From Mesorhizobium sp. BR1-1-16 (GTDB lineage Bacteria > Pseudomonadota > Alphaproteobacteria > Rhizobiales > Kaistiaceae), in NCBI RefSeq assembly GCF_020165495.1, contig NZ_JAIUIE010000007.1:62001-126000 (forward strand): a stretch of DNA of 64,000 nt, given 5' to 3'. Shown here one piece after another: positions 17,638-25,748 of the stretch. Position 1 is the first letter of the stretch, and each line of letters opens with the position of its first letter. The notes beneath the pieces were generated by a model. That model worked only from the letters and a program-made list of their open reading frames with translations. It was not told the DNA's origin and searched no databases. The position numbers and the translations under genes are program-made.

Positions 17638-18978
17638 ATGAAGTTCATGAACCCCGAAGCGCCTTCCGGCGAAGCTCCGCGCATTTCCTTCGTCAGCCTC
17701 GGCTGCCCCAAGGCCCTCGTCGACAGCGAGCGCATCCTGACGCATCTGCGTGCCGAGGGTTACGAACTGTCGCGGCACCATGACGGCGCTGACGTCGTCA
17801 TCGTCAACACCTGCGGCTTCCTCGACAGCGCCAAGGCGGAATCGCTCGAGGCGATCGGCACGGCGATGAAGGAGAACGGCAAGGTCATCGTCACCGGCTG
17901 CATGGGCGCCGAGCCCGAGCAGATCCGCGACGCTTTCCCGAACGTGCTCGCGATCACAGGTCCGCAGCAATATGAGAGCGTGCTCGGCGCCGTGCACCAG
18001 GCGGTCCCGCCAGCACACAATCCCTTCGTGGATCTCGTGCCGCCGCAAGGCATCAAGCTGACGCCGCGCCACTATGCCTATCTGAAGATTTCGGAAGGCT
18101 GCAACAACCGGTGTTCGTTCTGCATCATTCCGAAGCTGCGCGGCGATCTCGTCAGCCGGCCTGCTGGTGACGTGCTGCGCGAGGCCGAGCGCCTCGTGAA
18201 GGCCGGCGTCAAGGAACTGCTGGTGATCTCGCAGGACACCAGCGCCTATGGCGTCGACATCAAATATGAGGCGAGCCGCTGGCGCGATCGCGAGGTGAGG
18301 GCGAAGTTCCTCGACCTCTCAGCGGCGCTCGGCGAACTCGGCGCCTGGGTGCGGATGCACTATGTCTACCCCTACCCTCATGTCGACGCCGTCGTCGAGC
18401 TGATGGCCGAGGGCAAGATTCTTCCCTATATCGACATCCCATTCCAGCATGCGAGCCCGCGCGTCCTGAAGGCAATGCGCCGGCCCGGCAACCAGGAAAA
18501 GACCGCCGAGCGCATCCATCGCTGGCGCGAAATCTGCCCCGATCTCGCGATACGCTCCACCTTCATCGTCGGCTTTCCCGGCGAAACCGACGAGGATTTC
18601 GAGTTCCTGCTCGAATGGCTGGACGAGGTGAAGCTCGACCGCGTCGGCTGCTTCAAGTTCGAGCCAGTCGATGGCGCGCCGGCCAATGCGCTGGCCGATC
18701 CGGTGCCGGACGAGATCAAGCAGCAGCGCTGGAACCGCTTCATGAAGAAGCAGCAGGCGATCAGCGCCGCGCGGCAGCAGAAGCGCGTCGGCCGCCGCAT
18801 TCAGGTCATTGTCGACGAGAGCGGCGGGCTTTCAGCCAAGGGGCGATCGGTCTGGGATGCGCCCGAGATCGACGGCAACGTCCATCTCAGATCGCGTCGC
18901 CCGATCCGGGTCGGTGACATCGTCACGGCGAAGATCGACCGGGCCGATGCTTATGACCTCTACGGCCAGGTCGTCTGA
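17638..18978 (+). CDS. rimO: Ribosomal protein S12 methylthiotransferase RimO
   Basis: A 446-residue radical SAM enzyme that methylthiolates an Asp of ribosomal protein S12. The N-terminal UPF0004 domain has three cluster Cys ([29 protein letters not shown]). The radical SAM motif is CNNRCSFC, followed by IPKLRG, which separates RimO from MiaB. A C-terminal TRAM domain (about 380-446) ends the protein. The ATGs at 17638 and 17647 are both possible starts; neither has a strong ribosome site. The gene is convergent with the anti-sigma factor gene. Confidence 0.96.
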   Translation: MKFMNPEAPSGEAPRISFVSLGCPKALVDSERILTHLRAEGYELSRHHDGADVVIVNTCGFLDSAKAESLEAIGTAMKENGKVIVTGCMGAEPEQIRDAFPNVLAITGPQQYESVLGAVHQAVPPAHNPFVDLVPPQGIKLTPRHYAYLKISEGCNNRCSFCIIPKLRGDLVSRPAGDVLREAERLVKAGVKELLVISQDTSAYGVDIKYEASRWRDREVRAKFLDLSAALGELGAWVRMHYVYPYPHVDAVVELMAEGKILPYIDIPFQHASPRVLKAMRRPGNQEKTAERIHRWREICPDLAIRSTFIVGFPGETDEDFEFLLEWLDEVKLDRVGCFKFEPVDGAPANALADPVPDEIKQQRWNRFMKKQQAISAARQQKRVGRRIQVIVDESGGLSAKGRSVWDAPEIDGNVHLRSRRPIRVGDIVTAKIDRADAYDLYGQVV

Positions 18979-18991
18979 GGCCTGAGCAGGA

Positions 18992-19012
18992 CAGGGCGCT
19001 TCAGGCGCCCTG
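18992..19012. terminator. Hairpin between rimO and the anti-sigma gene
   Basis: CAGGGCGC (18992-18999) pairs with GCGCCCTG (19005-19012) across a five-base loop. It lies 13 bases past the rimO stop and runs into the 3' end of the convergent anti-sigma gene, including its stop codon at 19001. No T-tract follows. Confidence 0.45.
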
Positions 19013-19819
19013 CCCGGCCTCGGCCGCCAGTCTCGCGGCGAAATCCGCCAGTCGCTCCGGCGGTGCGCGCCCGATCACCATCCGGCCGAAGCCGGCGCCG
19101 GACCAGTGCACGACATTGAAACCATCGATCTCCGCCGCCTTCGGCTGCGTCTCGCCGGGCTTGCCGTTGCGAATGACGCAATAGGCGATCGGGCCATAGT
19201 CGGGATCGAGATAGGCGATCTGTACCAGCGGCTTGCCATTGAATTCGTAGAGCTGCGCGCCTCGGAAGGACGGGCCTTCGAGCGAGACGGCGGATACGGT
19301 CATCGGAATACCGAGCGCGTCGCTGGCAAGCGCGAGCTGCTGGGTTGCTGTCCCCGGCGACGGCGCCAAGTTCAGCGTCGCTTTGGTCGTCAGCGACCAG
19401 TACTCAGCCACGGCCTCATGCCAACCCTCCGCCTGACGCGGTGTGTCAGCGCCGCCAAGCTGGTAGCCAATCCCGCCTGCGAGACAGGCAACGACCAGCA
19501 TGGCGGCAAGCGCTGCCAAGAAGCGCGGCTGCCAGATCCTGTTCAGCCGCGATCGAGCTGCCGGAACGCGGCGCGGCTCCGGAACGCGGGCAAGGGCCTG
19601 GTCGAGCATCGCGTCGAGATCGGCGCGTGGCGCAACGGTCAGTATGGCGCCAAAGGCAGCATCAAGGCCGCGTCCAGAGAACTGCAGTCCTTCGAGGCGT
19701 TGGCGCAGGGCGTCGTCGCTGCCCAGCCTGTCGAGCACGGCGGCATGGTCAGCCGGCGCCAGTTCTTCATCGAGGAAGGCGGTAAGCGTCTCGTCGTCCT
19801 TGTGCTCAGTTCCGGCCAT
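19001..19819 (-). CDS. Anti-sigma factor (membrane)
   Basis: A 272-residue protein. The N-terminal part (DETLTAFLDEELAPADHAAV, about residues 8-45) resembles the sigma-binding anti-sigma domain. One membrane helix (about 100-122, FLAALAAMLVVACLAGGIGY) follows, and then a periplasmic domain of unknown fold. It lacks the HxxxCxxC zinc motif of ZAS proteins. The ATG at 19819 has GGGGAC before it and overlaps the sigma gene stop by 14 bases, so the two are translationally coupled. It should hold the ECF sigma factor at the membrane until a signal arrives. Confidence 0.85.
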   Translation of the reverse strand: MAGTEHKDDETLTAFLDEELAPADHAAVLDRLGSDDALRQRLEGLQFSGRGLDAAFGAILTVAPRADLDAMLDQALARVPEPRRVPAARSRLNRIWQPRFLAALAAMLVVACLAGGIGYQLGGADTPRQAEGWHEAVAEYWSLTTKATLNLAPSPGTATQQLALASDALGIPMTVSAVSLEGPSFRGAQLYEFNGKPLVQIAYLDPDYGPIAYCVIRNGKPGETQPKAAEIDGFNVVHWSGAGFGRMVIGRAPPERLADFAARLAAEAGQGA

Positions 19820-20327
19820 TGCCGTCCCCGCTGTTGTCATTGAACTCTGCCAGCCGTCCACGCGCCGCGGCCAACCGGCTCATGATGGTTCCGATCGGAA
19901 CGCCAAGAAACGTCGCTGCCTCCTGATAAGAGAATCCCTCGGCATAGACGAGCAGCACCGCCTCGCGTTGCGGATCAGGCAGTTTCCCGATTGCAGCTAA
20001 CATCTGAGCGGCCAGAATATTCGTTTCGATCGCGCGACCGCCGTCAAAAACCAATGCGAGCTCCGCGTCGACGACGCCGCTGCCCTGGCGGACCTTGCGG
20101 GACCGCAATTCGTTGATCCAGATCGAATGCAGGATCGAGAACAGCCAGCGGTCGAGCCGCGTTCCGTGCTCGTACTGCCCTGCCCGCTCCAGTGCGCGCA
20201 TGCAGGTTCCCTGCACGAGATCATCGGCGGTATCGCGATTTCTCGAAAGCACGAGAGCGAACCGCCAGAGGGCCGGCAGATATTGCCTGAGCCCCAATCT
20301 CACATCATCGTTACTGCTGTTGTTCAT
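19806..20327 (-). CDS. ECF-type RNA polymerase sigma factor
   Basis: A roughly 173-residue sigma-70 factor of the extracytoplasmic function type. Region 2 is visible as LWRFALVLSRNRDTADDLVQ with RLDRWLFSILHSIWINELR. Region 4 is LPDPQREAVLLVYAEGFSYQ, followed by the helix-turn-helix with GVPIGTIMSRLAAARGRL. The start is uncertain: the ATG at 20327 leaves an 80-base spacer to the divergent TPR gene, while an ATG at 20363 leaves 44; neither has a good ribosome site. It is co-transcribed with its anti-sigma factor. I found no convincing ECF promoter in the short spacer. Confidence 0.92.
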   Translation of the reverse strand: MNNSSNDDVRLGLRQYLPALWRFALVLSRNRDTADDLVQGTCMRALERAGQYEHGTRLDRWLFSILHSIWINELRSRKVRQGSGVVDAELALVFDGGRAIETNILAAQMLAAIGKLPDPQREAVLLVYAEGFSYQEAATFLGVPIGTIMSRLAAARGRLAEFNDNSGDGNGRN

Positions 20328-20407
20328 CGGGAAGCGAATAGGCGGCCGGGAGCGCGTGTTCATGCGCCGACCCCGCCGATCGCGGCGAGGATACGCTGGA
20401 GGTTACG

Positions 20408-20986
20408 ATGACTAACATGTTCGGCTTTGCAATGCGAACCGCTGTCGCGGTCGGATTTTCGGTGCTAGCCGCCCTGCCCGCAGCGGCAGCCAGCGGCGGC
20501 GGCGGTGGTGGTGGCAGCAGCGGCGGAAGCAGCGGCAGCGGCGGAGTGCCGGCCAACCAGGTCTGCAAGAAGGGCCTCGTCTGGTCGAAGGCTCTGGAGC
20601 GCTGCGTCAAGGCACAGTCCGGCAGCCTCTCGGACAAGGAATTGACACAGCAGGGCCGCGCCCTAGCCCTCGCGGGCTATTATGACAATGCACTCGCGGT
20701 GCTCGATGCCGTCGGCAACAAGAAGGATGCGACGGTCCTGACCTATATCGGCTACAGCCATCGCAAGATGGGCGATGTCGATGTCGGCATCGGCTACTAC
20801 AAGCAGGCGCTCGCATTGGAGCCGCACAATCTGAACACGCGCGAATATCTCGGCGAGGGCTATGCGACCGCCGGCCGCGTCGAAGAGGCGAAGGCCGAGC
20901 TCGCCACACTGGAAAAGCTCTGTGGCAACACCAGTTGCGAACAATACCAGGATCTCGCCAACTTCCTCGCAACCGGGCACGAATAG
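20408..20986 (+). CDS. Secreted TPR-repeat protein
   Basis: A 192-residue exported protein. A signal peptide (cleavage likely after LPAAAA, near residue 28) is followed by a Gly/Ser-rich stretch, a Cys pair (VCKKGLVWSKALERCVKAQSG, sides only) that may form a disulphide, and two to three TPR units (about 80-165) such as ALALAGYYDNALAVLD and IGYYKQALALEPHN. A second Cys pair (LCGNTSC) lies near the end. The ATG at 20408 has a strong GGAGG site. It begins a forward operon with the type III PKS 28 bases downstream, and it faces the ECF sigma gene. A periplasmic protein-protein contact role is inferred. Confidence 0.8.
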   Translation: MTNMFGFAMRTAVAVGFSVLAALPAAAASGGGGGGGSSGGSSGSGGVPANQVCKKGLVWSKALERCVKAQSGSLSDKELTQQGRALALAGYYDNALAVLDAVGNKKDATVLTYIGYSHRKMGDVDVGIGYYKQALALEPHNLNTREYLGEGYATAGRVEEAKAELATLEKLCGNTSCEQYQDLANFLATGHE

Positions 20987-21013
20987 CCGCCCCTGAGCAG
21001 AAAGACTGATCTC

Positions 21014-22126
21014 ATGACGCTTCAGCGTCCTCTCGATCTGGCGACGGCGCAGCACATCGTGCCGCCGTCGGTGACCCTTCGCTCGCTCGTCACCGTCACC
21101 CCCGACCATCATGTGCCGCAGATCGTGGCGCGGGAGCGGGCGCGGGAGGTCTTTGGCGGCCGCATGCCGTTCTTCGACCAGTTGCAGAAGGTATTCGATA
21201 ACGCCGACATCGATACGCGGCACTCGTGCCTGCCGGTTGAATGGTTCATGCGCGACGCCGATTTCGGCGAAAAGACGAAGCTCTACGTCAAGAACGCGAC
21301 CGCCCTCGCCCGCAAGGCAGCGGAAAAGGCGCTCGATGCAGCAGGGCTCAAGGCCGAGGACATCGGCCAGATCGTGTTCGTTTCCTCGACCGGCATTTCG
21401 ACGCCAAGCATCGAAGCGCGCGTCATGAACGAAATGCCGTTCCGGCGCGACGTCGTGCGGCTGCCGATCTTCGGCCTCGGCTGCGCCGGCGGCGTGCTCG
21501 GCCTCAGCCGCGCCGCACAGATGGCACGCGCGGTGCCTGGAAGCCGGTGCCTGCTGATCGTCGTCGAATTCTCGTCGCTAGCATTCCGCTATGATCGTCT
21601 GACCAAGAGCAACCTCGTCGCCTGCGCATTGTTCGGCGATGGCGGAGCCGCGGCGGTGCTTGAAAGCGGTGGTGACGCAAACGGCGCCGTGACGATCGGC
21701 AGCGGTGGCGAACATTGCTGGCCCGACACGCTCGACGTCATGGGCTGGGATGTCGACGGCCAGGGCCTTGATGTCATCTTCAAGCAGAGCATTCCGGACA
21801 TCGTCTCGCGCGACTTGCCGGCTGCGCTTGATGGCTTTCTGCAACGCGGCGGACTTTCGCGGGCCGATATTGATCGACCCTGCTGCCATCCCGGCGGCGC
21901 CAAAGTCGTCGACGAGCTTGAGAAGGTCTTCGGTTATGAGCCGATGGGCCTCGACGCGGAGCGCAAGGTGCTGCGCGAGAACGGCAACATGTCGGCGCCG
22001 ACGGTCCTCTTTGTGCTCGACGAACTGATCCAGCGCGGCAACACGGGCTCCCTCCTGCTCTCGGCGCTCGGACCAGGCTTCACCGCCGCCTTCCAGTTCG
22101 TGCATGTCGGGCCGAGCCGCGCATGA
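21014..22126 (+). CDS. Type III polyketide synthase (chalcone synthase family)
   Basis: A 370-residue homodimer-type ketosynthase. The catalytic triad is in place: Cys157 in GLGCAGG, His292 in CCHPGG and Asn325 in ENGNMSAP. The Cys-His and His-Asn spacings (135 and 33) are close to those of plant chalcone synthase. Such bacterial enzymes extend acyl-CoA starters with malonyl-CoA to make pyrones, resorcinols or phloroglucinols. The product here is not known. The next gene, a membrane methyltransferase, overlaps its stop by 4 bases (ATGA). That pairing recalls BpsA-BpsB of Bacillus, which makes alkylpyrone methyl ethers, so a methylated lipid product is likely. Confidence 0.94.
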   Translation: MTLQRPLDLATAQHIVPPSVTLRSLVTVTPDHHVPQIVARERAREVFGGRMPFFDQLQKVFDNADIDTRHSCLPVEWFMRDADFGEKTKLYVKNATALARKAAEKALDAAGLKAEDIGQIVFVSSTGISTPSIEARVMNEMPFRRDVVRLPIFGLGCAGGVLGLSRAAQMARAVPGSRCLLIVVEFSSLAFRYDRLTKSNLVACALFGDGGAAAVLESGGDANGAVTIGSGGEHCWPDTLDVMGWDVDGQGLDVIFKQSIPDIVSRDLPAALDGFLQRGGLSRADIDRPCCHPGGAKVVDELEKVFGYEPMGLDAERKVLRENGNMSAPTVLFVLDELIQRGNTGSLLLSALGPGFTAAFQFVHVGPSRA

Positions 22127-22671
22127 GCGTGCTCTGGCCCTATCTGCTGCTCGGCTTCGTTCTCATCCAGCGCATCATCGAACTCGCGTGGTCGGAGAGA
22201 AACCGCCGCGCCTTGATGCTGCGGCGCGGACGCGAGATCGGCGCCGGGCATTATCCGCTGTTCATTCTGCTGCATGGAGCCTGGCTCGGCGCCATGCTGC
22301 TGTTTGTTCAACCCGGAATTCCCGTGCCCTGGGTACTTCTCGGCATCTATGCCCTGCTGCAGGTGCTGCGCGTCTGGACCATCGCCAGCCTCGGATCGTT
22401 CTGGACGACCCGGATCATCACCGTGGACGGCCAGCCGCTCCGACGCCGCGGACCTTATCGATTGATAAGGCACCCGAATTATCTGATCGTGGCGATCGAG
22501 ATTCCGCTCCTGCCCTATGCGCTCGGACTGCCTTGGCTTGCCGTGCTGTTCGGCGCACTCAACATCGCGCTTCTCGCTTATCGCATCCGCGTCGAAGATG
22601 GCGCGCTCGGCGAGCGGCGGGCGCTGGGCCAGAACCCCACGCCATCAGTCTGGCCAGGACCCGCACGCTGA
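22123..22671 (+). CDS. Isoprenylcysteine carboxyl methyltransferase-family protein
   Basis: A 182-residue integral membrane methyltransferase. It has about four to five hydrophobic helices and the conserved C-terminal motif RRRGPYRLIRHPNYLIV, in which RHPNY contributes to SAM binding in the ICMT family. In type III PKS operons such proteins O-methylate the polyketide, as reported for BpsB; that role here is inferred from the ATGA overlap with the PKS gene. Bacteria have no prenylated-protein pathway, so the family name should not be taken literally. It is convergent with the purine operon. Confidence 0.88.
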   Translation: MSVLWPYLLLGFVLIQRIIELAWSERNRRALMLRRGREIGAGHYPLFILLHGAWLGAMLLFVQPGIPVPWVLLGIYALLQVLRVWTIASLGSFWTTRIITVDGQPLRRRGPYRLIRHPNYLIVAIEIPLLPYALGLPWLAVLFGALNIALLAYRIRVEDGALGERRALGQNPTPSVWPGPAR

Positions 22672-22689
22672 CATTGGCGCCGGATTAGG

Positions 22690-23907
22690 TTATCGCGCGA
22701 GCAGGCTTTCCAGCGCTCGGGCGATGACCTCGGTGGCAGCGCGCAGATCGTCGAGGCGGATATGTTCGTCGGCGGAATGCGCGTTGGCATCGACAATCGA
22801 GCGCGGTCCTGCGCCATAAAGAACCGTCGGGATGCCGGCCGCCGCATAATGGCGCGCATCGGTATAGAGCGGCACACCGGTGACATCGATCGGCACGCCG
22901 AACAGCGCTTCGGCAGGCTCCCGGATGGCCTCCACCAGCCTTTCGATACCGGGCAATGGCCGCAGCGGTTCGGCCAGCAGGATGCGCCGGCATTCGACTT
23001 CGATGCCCGGCGTCGAGGGTGCCGCGGCCTCGATCAGCCCAATCAAATCAGCCTCGACGCTTTCGCCATCTTCTTCGGTAATGATGCGGCGATCGATCCG
23101 GAGCACGATGCGATCAGGCACGACATTGGTATTGATGCCGCCTGAGATCAGGCCGACCGTGATCTGCGGACCGCCAATCCCCGCCTCGTCAGAGCGAATG
23201 GCTCCCAGCCGGCGCCGTTCTCCATAAATGGCTGCGAGGATGGGGGTCGCGGCTTCGAGCGCATCGGCGCCAAGCTGCGCGACAGCCGCGTGAGCCTGCC
23301 GCCCTCGCACCACCACTTCGAGATGCAGCACCCCGCTATGCGCCGTCGCGACGGCATGGGAAAAGCCCGACGTGATCGCGTAATCGGCCTTGGAGAGGCC
23401 ATGCTCCAGCAGCCATTTCGGGCCGACGAAGCCACCGGTCTCCTCATCATAGGTGAAATGGATCTCGACGCCGCCATCGAGCGCCGCCTCGGATCGTTCG
23501 AGCGCCAGAAGCGCAAAGGCATAAGCGGCGAAGTCAGCCTTCGAGACGGCGGCGCCACGGCCATAGACAGCGCCGTGGCGTTCCTCGGCGCCATACGGAT
23601 CGGTCGTCCAGCCATCGCCAGGCGGCACGACGTCGCCGTGTGCGGCAAGGGCGATGACAGGCCCGCTCCCGCTGCCGAAAGTCCTGCGCACAATCAGATT
23701 GACGATACTGCGGAGGCCGTGCTGGCGCGAGAACGGCTCCGGTACTGGATGCTGCTCGACGGTGAATCCGAGTGCCTCGAGCGCCGCAGTCGCCGCTTCC
23801 GCATGCGCCGCGCAATCGCCCGGCGGATTGTCGCTCGGGACGCGGATCATGGCTTTCAGAAACGCCACCTCGCGTTCGAACGAGGCATCGACCGCCGCTC
23901 CGATCAT
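22690..23907 (-). CDS. M20-family (ArgE/DapE-like) hydrolase with an altered metal site
   Basis: A 405-residue protein with the M20 fold: catalytic domain, a dimerisation domain (about 180-290, with VVRGRQAHAAV) and a C-terminal catalytic part. H90-G-D92 and the pair E155-E156 (DEETGG) are present, as is the late AHSADEHI histidine. The bridging Asp expected in a GRGxxDMK-type motif is missing: the protein reads GRGAAV121-S-K123. The segment where a third carboxylate ligand is expected reads ITSGFSHA. It may use one metal or be a non-canonical branch. It starts at the ATG at 23907, overlapping the allC stop (ATGA), and is the last gene of the purine array. A link to ureide breakdown is inferred from position only. 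Confidence 0.85.
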   Translation of the reverse strand: MIGAAVDASFEREVAFLKAMIRVPSDNPPGDCAAHAEAATAALEALGFTVEQHPVPEPFSRQHGLRSIVNLIVRRTFGSGSGPVIALAAHGDVVPPGDGWTTDPYGAEERHGAVYGRGAAVSKADFAAYAFALLALERSEAALDGGVEIHFTYDEETGGFVGPKWLLEHGLSKADYAITSGFSHAVATAHSGVLHLEVVVRGRQAHAAVAQLGADALEAATPILAAIYGERRRLGAIRSDEAGIGGPQITVGLISGGINTNVVPDRIVLRIDRRIITEEDGESVEADLIGLIEAAAPSTPGIEVECRRILLAEPLRPLPGIERLVEAIREPAEALFGVPIDVTGVPLYTDARHYAAAGIPTVLYGAGPRSIVDANAHSADEHIRLDDLRAATEVIARALESLLAR

Positions 23908-25196
23908 CGCCCTGCCCTTTCCTGCCGTGCCAGTTCCTCGATCGTCGCTACAAGCGCCTCGACGGCAGCGCCCATATCGTCGATCGACACCCACTCGTTG
24001 GGATTATGACTGATGCCGGCCCGGCAGCGAACAAAGATCATCCCAATATCGCCGAGTTGCGCCATCGACAGGCCATCATGGCCGGCGCCCGACATCAGGC
24101 TGCGCGCCGGCTTGGCCTGAACCGCGCCGACGCCAGCCGCAATGGCCTTGGCAAGGCGCGGCGCACAGGTCGCGACCCCTTTTTCCATCACCGTTTCGAC
24201 GCCGACCACGACTTGGCGGCGCTTGTCGATCCTCCGCGCGAACAGCGTGATTTCCTCGACCGCCGCTTTGCGGGCGTCGTCCGTTGCAGCACGGACATCG
24301 AGCGAGAAGCGCACATCGCCCGGAATAACATTGGAGGCGCCGGGCATCACCTCGACATGACCAACCGTTGCCACAAGCGCATGCTTCTTGCCTTTTCGAG
24401 CGATTGCCTCGACGGCCAGGATAATCTCGGCGGCAGCTGCGAGCGCGTCGTGTCGCATTTCCATCGGCACGGTGCCAGCATGGCCCGCCTCACCGCGGAT
24501 CCGGATGCGGTGCCGGCTCTGGCTGGCGATGGCGCTGACGACACCGAGCGGTTCTCCGGCGCGTTCAAGCACCGGCCCTTGCTCGATATGCACCTCGAGA
24601 TAGCCGAGGACAGCGGGGCGCTGATAGGCTTCCTGTCGCAGCCGCTCCGGATCGCCGCCAAAGGCGACGAGGGCCTCGCGCAGCGTGACACCCTGCGCGT
24701 CTGCGACGTCCAGCGAATTGGGATCGAAGACACCGGCGGCGACCGCCGATGAGGTCAGCGTCACAGGAAAGCGAACGCCTTCTTCATCGCCGAAGGCGAG
24801 GACTTCGAGGCCGAACGGCAAGGCGATCCCGCGCGCCTTCAACTGCTCGACCGCAAGAATGCCGGCAATGACACCCAGATTACCGTCAAATCGGCCGCCG
24901 TCGATGACCGTATCGATATGCGAGCCGATCAGCAGCACCTTGTTGCTGTTGCGGCCGGCAGCGCCGGGCGGGAGCGCGCCGCGCACGGTCCCGGCCGCAT
25001 CCATGCGCGCCGAAAGACCGGCAGTATCCATCCAGCCGCTCACCATCTCGGCGGCGCGGCGATGCTCCGGTGTCAGATAGAGCCGCGTCAGCGCCCCCTC
25101 GTCGGCGGAAACGGTCGCGAGCGCATCGACCATGGCCTGCGCGCGCTCGCCAATCTGGCGTGTCGTCAGCGGCCCGGTCGCTGGCAATGATGTCAT
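23904..25196 (-). CDS. allC: Allantoate amidohydrolase-type Zn hydrolase
   Basis: A 430-residue M20/M28-type amidase of the allantoate amidohydrolase / N-carbamoyl-amino acid hydrolase family. Metal and substrate motifs are all present: GSHIDTV, GGRFDGNLG, FGDEEGVRF, VHIEQGP, AGHAGTVPM, SGAGHDG and GISHNPNEW. In the purine pathway it hydrolyses allantoate to ureidoglycine, CO2 and ammonia. The related beta-ureidopropionase and L-carbamoylase activities cannot be excluded by sequence. The context (uraD and puuD upstream) favours allantoate. Its start overlaps the uraD stop by four bases. Confidence 0.9.
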   Translation of the reverse strand: MTSLPATGPLTTRQIGERAQAMVDALATVSADEGALTRLYLTPEHRRAAEMVSGWMDTAGLSARMDAAGTVRGALPPGAAGRNSNKVLLIGSHIDTVIDGGRFDGNLGVIAGILAVEQLKARGIALPFGLEVLAFGDEEGVRFPVTLTSSAVAAGVFDPNSLDVADAQGVTLREALVAFGGDPERLRQEAYQRPAVLGYLEVHIEQGPVLERAGEPLGVVSAIASQSRHRIRIRGEAGHAGTVPMEMRHDALAAAAEIILAVEAIARKGKKHALVATVGHVEVMPGASNVIPGDVRFSLDVRAATDDARKAAVEEITLFARRIDKRRQVVVGVETVMEKGVATCAPRLAKAIAAGVGAVQAKPARSLMSGAGHDGLSMAQLGDIGMIFVRCRAGISHNPNEWVSIDDMGAAVEALVATIEELARQERAGR

Positions 25197-25711
25197 GACG
25201 CGACCCGATCCTCGAGCCGGAAGCGGATGATCCGCTGGACCTGCGTCAGCGCCATCGCGAACTCGGCCTCGGGCGAGTTCGGCAGGCGCTCGCGGAACGC
25301 CTCGATGATCTGCTCCTTCGTCGACCCCTTGACCGCACGAATGAACGGAATGCCGTGGCGCGCGCGATACGCCTCGTTGAGCCGGGTGAACTCGGCAAAC
25401 TCGTCCGCCGTCAGCCTATCGAGGCCCGCACCAAGCTGCTCGACCTGCGACTCGGCTGCCAGCTCAGCGATGCGGGCCCGGCCGGCAAGGTCGGGATGTT
25501 CGCGAAGCAGGGCCAGTTGCGTCTCATGCGGCGCCGCTGCGATCGCGGCGTGGAATGAAGCGACCAGCGCGTCGTGATCGGCAAAGGGATGGCCGGCATA
25601 GGCTGCACGGGCGACCCACGGCGAATGCTCGGCGATATCGCCGAACGAGGCGACGAAAGCCGTCTCGTTCATGGCATTGACCGCGTCGAGGGAGAGCGGC
25701 GGATTTGGCAT
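25193..25711 (-). CDS. uraD: 2-oxo-4-hydroxy-4-carboxy-5-ureidoimidazoline (OHCU) decarboxylase
   Basis: A 172-residue UraD. It decarboxylates OHCU, the product of UraH, to S-allantoin. Family signatures are FVASFGDIAEHSPWVARAA near the N-terminus, LREHPDLAGRA (with the catalytic HPDL His) and an FTRLNEAYRARHGIPFI core. The chosen start at 25711 follows a GGAAC sequence; the frame to 25774 is longer but lacks support. It sits between puuD and allC, overlapping the latter (ATGA). Confidence 0.95.
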   Translation of the reverse strand: MPNPPLSLDAVNAMNETAFVASFGDIAEHSPWVARAAYAGHPFADHDALVASFHAAIAAAPHETQLALLREHPDLAGRARIAELAAESQVEQLGAGLDRLTADEFAEFTRLNEAYRARHGIPFIRAVKGSTKEQIIEAFRERLPNSPEAEFAMALTQVQRIIRFRLEDRVAS

Positions 25712-25748
25712 TGTCGTTCCGGCAGGCCTTGTTGCGACCGGCTGGTGT

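Noticed and set aside
20328-20407. An ECF promoter (GGGAA ... TGTTC) in the sigma/TPR spacer
   Set aside because: The two boxes are about 20 or more bases apart, longer than the usual 16-17, and the start of the sigma gene is uncertain. Not strong enough to report.
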